A stretch of 8,578 bases of DNA from Dechloromonas sp. (GTDB lineage: Bacteria; Pseudomonadota; Gammaproteobacteria; Burkholderiales; Rhodocyclaceae): the NCBI GenBank assembly GCA_017302355.1, contig JAFLDQ010000150.1, positions 1 to 8,578 on the forward strand. The letters are read 5' to 3'. Position numbers and translations under genes: made by a program. Of this stretch, positions 4,974 through 8,578 are shown piece by piece; within the stretch, counting starts at the first letter, position 1; every line of letters begins with the position of its first letter. The notes beneath the pieces were generated by a model that was not told the origin of the DNA, searched no databases, and was given only the letters and a program-made list of their open reading frames with translations.

Positions 4974-7138
4974 GCGAACAGTTTCTCGATCTGCGCCAAC
5001 CGTTCGGCGCGGACGCCAGCGACCTCGCCGGCCGCCGAAGCGACCTGGCGAATCCTTTCCAGCACTTCCTTGCGGGCAGCCGCATCGTCCGGCAGCATCC
5101 CGGGGATCGCGGCCAGCGCGCCGTCCCGGTCGAGCAGCAGGGCGAAAAACTGCTCGCGCAGCAGCCGTTTGAACTCCTCGAGCGTAATGCCGCCGTGCTC
5201 GGCGCGCATGCGGCGCAAGACCTCGAAGGCGCGCTCGTCCACTCCCGGTCCGGCCATGCCGATGTAAACCAGACTGCGAATCGTCGCCTCGCGCAACCCG
5301 CCTTCGGCGAGGCGGGCCTTGAGTTCGGCGATGCGCTGCTCGATGAAGGCCATCCGCTCCGGCTCGATGCCGGGGCGCCGGCGCGGGGACTCGTCCGAGG
5401 CGCGGATTCCGACGAGCGCCTGCAACACCGGCGAACTGTAGAGGCTGAGGAAGATCTGTTCCATGGTGTGATCGCGCAGGTCGCGATACCCATCGAGGGC
5501 GGCGATGATCGCGTCCGAGATCGCCGCCTGGACCTGGAGCAGCGGATTGTCGGGCGCGGCCGGCCGGCGCTGCTCGCGCACCTGCCCGGCGAGCAGGGCG
5601 ATCTGCCGCATTAGCGGGTTGCGCTCCGAGAACATCTCGTAGGGCAGTTCGGAAGGATTCAGCTTGTGGAGCCATTCGCCGGTCTGCGCGCCGGCGAAAG
5701 CCTGGACGAAGGGCTGGAAGAGCGTGCGATAAAGGCCGAGGTTGATCTCCGACACCCGCCGCGCGGCGGCGAAGCGCCGTTCGTTCTCGGGGTCGGGCTG
5801 GACAATCGCCCGGACGTCGTCCAGCGTGCGCGGCTCGAAGCGCACGACCCAGTCGCCGCCAACCAGATCCGTGTTGACCGCGGCATCTGTCTTGGGAGTC
5901 ATCACCGCTTCGTACAGGCCGGGCGGCAGCACGTCGATCAGGTCGATGTTGGACTCGAACTCCTGGTGCTCCTTCCTGGCCACCCCGCCCCCGACAAAGA
6001 TGCCGAGATGGCCGATGGTTTCGTGGATGGCGTAGACGATGGTCTGGCCGCAGGCGCGGAGGTCGTCGTCCTTCTGGTACAAATCGACGATCCAGCCGAG
6101 CGCCTGCTGCGGCGGCGTGATGTTGTCGCCCTTGGAGCAGAAGCAGAGGATCGGCGAGCGGATGTTGCGCAGGTCGATGCGTACGCCGTCGCCGGTGACG
6201 ATTTCGGCGGTGGCGAGGCGGTTGCCGACGAACAGCTGATCGACGATCCACTGCATTTCCTCGGCGTTGAGGCTGACGTGGCCGCCCCACCATTTCTCGA
6301 ATTCGAGAAAGCGCGGTCCCTCGCTATCGACCTGCTTCCACAGGTCGTAATTCTTGGTCCACAGCGTGTTGGCGGGATTGAGATTCTCGAAATTCTCGAC
6401 CAGAAGGGCGCCGTCGAACTTGCCGCCGCCGAGGTCGCTGGTGAGCGCGGTCACCCAGCTGCCGCCGGCCAGACCGCCGGTGTAGCGCATCGGATTCTCG
6501 CCCTCGACGCCGGCCCAGTAGGACAGCGGCGACCCCGGAATGATCAGCGGACCGGCCAGTTCCGGCCGGGTCGCCGCCAGCATCATCACCGCCCACCCGG
6601 CCTGGCAGTTGCCGATCACGCAGGGCTTGCCCTCGGCCTGCGGGTGGAGTTCGATGACCTTCTCGAGAAAGACGGCCTCCACGCGCATGATGTCTTCGAT
6701 GGTCTGGCCCGGCATCGGCTCCGGCGTGAAGCCGACGAAGTACGAGGGATGTCCGGCGCGCATCGCCATGCCGAGCTCGCTGTCGGCCTTGAAACCGCCG
6801 ATGCCCGGTCCGTGTCCGGCGCGCGGATCGACCACGACGAATGGGCGTTTCTTCGGATCGATGACCACGCCTTTCGGCGGCTTGACACGCACCAGCAGGT
6901 AATTGGCCGGCCGCTCGAAGGTTCGCCCGTCGAGCACCAGTTCCGCATCGAAACTGAGGACGTTCGGCACCTCCTTCGCCTTCTGCGCGTAGTACTGATC
7001 GCTGCGCTGGCGCAGCACGTCCCAGAACAGGATGGTGCGCTGCCAGCCGTCGATCCAGTAATCAAGCGCCTGCTGCCCGACAGCGGGAAAGGCTTGCTGA
7101 CCCGAGAAGGGGAAACGGGATTGGGAGGGGTCGGTCAT
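4964..7138 (-). CDS. DUF3141 protein, PhaC-like alpha/beta hydrolase
   Basis: This 724-residue protein belongs to DUF3141, relatives of polyhydroxyalkanoate synthases. An alpha/beta-hydrolase core spans roughly residues 75-390. The nucleophile elbow is GNCQAG at 176-181, with Cys178 where PhaC has its GxCxGG cysteine. An Asp candidate is Asp338 in CSKGDNITPP, and the His candidate is His377 in IGHLG, in the same order as the PhaC triad. The C-terminal part, about 610-724, is helical and resembles a TerB-like repeat (AGPGVDERAFEVL, then a second half ending in ASAAGEVAGVRAERLAQ). The protein is longer than a typical PhaC of about 560-600 residues. It may transfer or cleave acyl thioesters, but the substrate is unknown. 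It is the first gene of the operon, 59 bases before pta. The ATG is preceded by AGAGG at 7150-7146. No signal peptide is seen. Confidence 0.9.
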   Translation of the reverse strand: MTDPSQSRFPFSGQQAFPAVGQQALDYWIDGWQRTILFWDVLRQRSDQYYAQKAKEVPNVLSFDAELVLDGRTFERPANYLLVRVKPPKGVVIDPKKRPFVVVDPRAGHGPGIGGFKADSELGMAMRAGHPSYFVGFTPEPMPGQTIEDIMRVEAVFLEKVIELHPQAEGKPCVIGNCQAGWAVMMLAATRPELAGPLIIPGSPLSYWAGVEGENPMRYTGGLAGGSWVTALTSDLGGGKFDGALLVENFENLNPANTLWTKNYDLWKQVDSEGPRFLEFEKWWGGHVSLNAEEMQWIVDQLFVGNRLATAEIVTGDGVRIDLRNIRSPILCFCSKGDNITPPQQALGWIVDLYQKDDDLRACGQTIVYAIHETIGHLGIFVGGGVARKEHQEFESNIDLIDVLPPGLYEAVMTPKTDAAVNTDLVGGDWVVRFEPRTLDDVRAIVQPDPENERRFAAARRVSEINLGLYRTLFQPFVQAFAGAQTGEWLHKLNPSELPYEMFSERNPLMRQIALLAGQVREQRRPAAPDNPLLQVQAAISDAIIAALDGYRDLRDHTMEQIFLSLYSSPVLQALVGIRASDESPRRRPGIEPERMAFIEQRIAELKARLAEGGLREATIRSLVYIGMAGPGVDERAFEVLRRMRAEHGGITLEEFKRLLREQFFALLLDRDGALAAIPGMLPDDAAARKEVLERIRQVASAAGEVAGVRAERLAQIEKLFAAA

Positions 7139-7385
7139 CGGGGAACCTCTTCAAGCAATGCAAATGGTTGGGACAGATCTCCCTGCCGAGCGCGCTCCGG
7201 CTTTCCAGAATATCCGCCGCCTTGCTCGGCCCTTCGCGCTGAAGTTCCAGTGCCTGGTCGCCGCCCGGAGAGTTGTTCTCATGGTAGCAGTTTTTCCGGG
7301 CCATTGGGGTCAAAGTCGGTTTGCCGGATGACCATCTTCGCCACCGGACAGCCACCGAATCAGCCTCCATGTCCCATTGATTGCA
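7139..7385. other. Non-coding leader region of the DUF3141-pta-ackA-fabI set
   Basis: There is no convincing gene in these 247 bases. On the minus strand they would hold the promoter and leader of the four-gene set. The AGAGG ribosome binding site of the DUF3141 gene lies at 7146-7150. The only promoter-like element noted is near 7281-7313. Confidence 0.5.
7281..7313 (-). promoter_or_regulatory. Weak candidate promoter of the DUF3141 operon
   Basis: The minus strand has TGCTACCAT at 7289-7281, an extended -10 form (TGn plus a 4-of-6 hexamer). TTGACC at 7313-7308 resembles a -35 box, but the spacer would be 21 bases, which is too long. It is plausible only as an extended -10 promoter. The predicted leader would be about 135 bases. 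Confidence 0.22.
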
Positions 7386-7625
7386 TCAAGTTTCGAGCAG
7401 TGCGGAACCCAGGCCAAGGTGTTGCACGAACCGGTAGAAATCCCGGTCGCTGTAGAGCAACGCATACCGGTTTTCAATGCAGCAGGTGGCAATGATCGTA
7501 TCGATCGTCTTGCGTATGGTGACACCTTGCACTCGCAAGCTTCGAAAATTCCTTGCGGCTTCAATGGCAATATCTTGACCGCCAAGCTCGACGACAACCA
7601 ACGATGTCAGCGATCCTGGATCAAA
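7386..7625 (-). pseudogene. vapC: 5'-truncated VapC-type PIN-domain toxin
   Basis: The minus frame ending at TGA 7388-7386 encodes the C-terminal half of a VapC ribonuclease. It contains LTSLVVVELGG, AARNFRSLR, the KTIDTIIAT segment with the third PIN acidic residue, and SDRDF with the fourth, ending in QHLGLGSALLE. Intact members are about 130 residues; here about 79 codons remain before an in-frame TAA at 7628-7626. The first two metal-binding acids (the N-terminal VDTS Asp and the mid-protein Glu) are lost, so it should not cut RNA. No VapB antitoxin gene is adjacent. The stretch is visibly poorer in G+C than its neighbours, which fits acquired DNA. A TTG at 7601 could be read as a start, but the product would still be only a fragment. 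The cut end abuts the yffB promoter. Confidence 0.75.
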
Positions 7626-7632
7626 TTACAAT
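7604..7632 (+). promoter_or_regulatory. Candidate sigma70 promoter of yffB-tex
   Basis: TACAAT at 7627-7632 matches the -10 box at 5 of 6 positions. ATGTCA at 7604-7609 matches the -35 box at 4 of 6, with a 17-base spacer. The predicted start, near 7639-7640, gives a leader of about 24 bases before the yffB ATG. The -35 lies in the remaining vapC sequence, so the promoter straddles the truncation edge. Confidence 0.45.
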
Positions 7633-7662
7633 ACCCGTTTCCCCAACATCACCCCGATCAAA

Positions 7663-8007
7663 ATGACCAAGCTCTACGGCATCAAGAACTGCGACACCAT
7701 GAAGAAGGCCATGGACTGGCTGGCCGGCAACGGCGTCGCCTACGAATTCATCGACTACAAGAAGGCCGGCGTCGTCGAGGCCAGGCTGCCGGACTGGAAT
7801 GCCCGCGCCGGTTGGGAAAAGCTGCTCAACACGCGCGGCCTGATGTGGAAGAAGCTCTCCGACGATGAGCGTGCTGCGGTCGACGAGCAAAAAGCACTCA
7901 AATTGATGGCGCAGTATCCGGCTCTGATCAAGCGGCCGGTGCTCGATACCGGCGGCAAGCTGCTGGTCGGCTTCTCGCCGGAAACCTACAGCGCAGAACT
8001 GAACTGA
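7663..8007 (+). CDS. yffB: ArsC/Spx-family protein, YffB type
   Basis: This 114-residue thioredoxin-fold protein of the ArsC/Spx superfamily matches the YffB branch over its full length. YGIKNCDTMKKA at 5-16 holds the single N-terminal Cys10. WEKLLNTRG at 51-59, IKRPVLD at 89-95 with Arg91, and LVGF at 101-104 follow. Family knowledge gives arsenate-reductase-like or glutathione-dependent thiol reductase annotation. Arsenate reduction is not shown for most members, so the function should be left open. The start fits the usual N-terminus (MTKLYG), but no purine-rich ribosome binding site precedes it. The leader is C-rich. Tex starts 24 bases after the stop on the same strand, so the two are probably co-transcribed from the promoter at 7604-7632. 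Confidence 0.92.
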   Translation: MTKLYGIKNCDTMKKAMDWLAGNGVAYEFIDYKKAGVVEARLPDWNARAGWEKLLNTRGLMWKKLSDDERAAVDEQKALKLMAQYPALIKRPVLDTGGKLLVGFSPETYSAELN

Positions 8008-8021
8008 GCAACCGCACCGTC

Positions 8022-8073
8022 CGCCACATCCATGCTCGCCCCCATCGAACACCGCATCGCCGTCGAACTCGGC
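8022..8073 (+). repeat. tex 5' end, right member of the direct repeat
   Basis: This segment contains the last ten bases before tex and its first 14 codons. It matches 1577-1628 in the same orientation at 48 of 52 bases, 6445 bases apart. This member is the functional one because the frame continues. Confidence 0.8.
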
Positions 8074-8578
8074 GTCCGCCCGGCCCAGGTCGTCGCCGCC
8101 ATCGCCCTGCTCGACGAAGGCGCCACCGTGCCCTTCATCGCCCGCTACCGCAAGGAGGCCACCGGCGGCCTCGACGACACGCAGTTGCGCAACCTCGAAG
8201 AGCGCCTGACCTACCTGCGCGACCTCGAAGACCGGCGCACGGCCATCCTCGCCAGCATCGAGGAACAGGGCAAGCTGACGCCGGAACTCAAGGCCGAGAT
8301 CGACGATGCCGAAACGAAGCAGCGTTTGGAGGATCTCTACCTGCCCTACAAGCAGAAGCGCCGGACCAAGGCGCAGATCGCCCGCGAGGCCGGCATCGAG
8401 CCGCTGGCGCTGGGCCTGCTGGAGAACCCCGAGCTGACGCCGGAAGAGGAGGCCGGGAAATTCCTCAATGCCGAAGCCGGTTTCGCCGATGCCAAGGCCG
8501 TGCTCGACGGCGCCCGCCAGATCCTCATGGAAAAATTTGCCGAGGACGCCGGACTGCTCGGTCAACTGCGCGAATACC
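8032..8578 (+). CDS. tex: Tex family S1 RNA-binding transcription accessory protein (5' part)
   Basis: The first 182 codons of tex run off the window edge. Full-length members are about 770-780 residues, with a helical N-terminal region, a YqgF/RNase H-like domain, helix-hairpin-helix repeats and a C-terminal S1 domain; only the N-terminal region is visible here. Signatures are [11 protein letters not shown] at 32-42, [18 protein letters not shown] at 45-62 and [14 protein letters not shown] at 101-114. Tex binds nucleic acid and is linked to transcription and, in some bacteria, toxin gene expression and stress survival. The start [10 protein letters not shown] is the standard N-terminus, but no Shine-Dalgarno sequence is visible in the 24 bases after yffB. 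The first 14 codons are duplicated upstream of the broken grxD. Confidence 0.93.
   Translation, partial: MLAPIEHRIAVELGVRPAQVVAAIALLDEGATVPFIARYRKEATGGLDDTQLRNLEERLTYLRDLEDRRTAILASIEEQGKLTPELKAEIDDAETKQRLEDLYLPYKQKRRTKAQIAREAGIEPLALGLLENPELTPEEEAGKFLNAEAGFADAKAVLDGARQILMEKFAEDAGLLGQLREY

Noticed and set aside
2767..5493. A 908-codon continuous minus frame that could be read as a fusion ending in AckA
   Set aside because: Only the last 398 codons read as AckA. The upstream part is Arg/Pro-rich out-of-frame translation of pta and the DUF3141 gene.
7281..7306. Possible sigma54 promoter (TGG...GC) on the minus strand
   Set aside because: The gap between GG and GC is 12 bases instead of the required 10.
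7330..7360. Imperfect tandem repeat (CTGATTCGGTGG, CTGTCCGGTGG on the minus strand) as a Pho box
   Set aside because: The repeats resemble the CTGTCAT half-site poorly and are not spaced by 11 bases.
7062..7370. 102-codon minus frame upstream of and into the DUF3141 gene, and a 43-codon frame starting at 7282
   Set aside because: No family resemblance. The longer one overlaps the DUF3141 start region in another frame, and neither has a ribosome binding site. Kept as non-coding leader.
5666..7495. 609-codon plus-strand open frame opposite the DUF3141 gene
   Set aside because: Antisense shadow; the minus-strand protein has a conserved catalytic arrangement.

Overview
The window is high-GC DNA with strong third-position GC codon use. 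It looks like a chromosomal segment of a betaproteobacterium: the Tex, YffB, monothiol glutaredoxin and FabI sequences are of proteobacterial type, and a Rhodocyclales-like host is my best guess. Genus cannot be fixed from sequence reading alone. No tRNA, rRNA, CRISPR array or transposase gene was seen.

Layout from left to right. (1) Positions 1-1351, minus strand: a nearly complete DUF2252 protein, with a candidate promoter and 5' stem-loop at 1375-1426. (2) Positions 1392-1638: non-coding. It holds a rightward terminator-like hairpin (1501-1536) with no gene in front of it, then a short copy of the start of the tex gene (1577-1628) ending in a quasi-palindrome. (3) Positions 1639-1839, plus strand: the 3' part of grxD, without its active-site half. 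(4) Positions 1877-7138, minus strand: four genes transcribed in the order DUF3141 protein, pta, ackA, fabI. (5) Positions 7386-7625, minus strand: the C-terminal half of a VapC-type PIN toxin, in lower-GC DNA. (6) Positions 7663-8578, plus strand: yffB (ArsC/Spx-like) and the first 182 codons of tex.

The central module is the functional core. The DUF3141 protein carries a PhaC-type Cys-Asp-His triad. Pta interconverts acyl-CoA and acyl phosphate, AckA converts acyl phosphate to free acid plus ATP, and FabI is an NAD(P)H-dependent enoyl-thioester reductase. Pta and ackA overlap (TGATG), and a strong hairpin sits at the end of the DUF3141 gene before pta. The set suggests acyl-group overflow, storage or salvage linked to substrate-level ATP formation, but the DUF3141 reaction is unknown.

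The most unusual structural point is that the block 1639-7625 begins and ends in genes that have lost their 5' ends (grxD on the left, vapC on the right). In addition, the start of tex occurs twice in the same orientation, at 1577-1628 and 8022-8073, bracketing the block. This points to a rearranged or inserted segment, or to a chimeric assembly.
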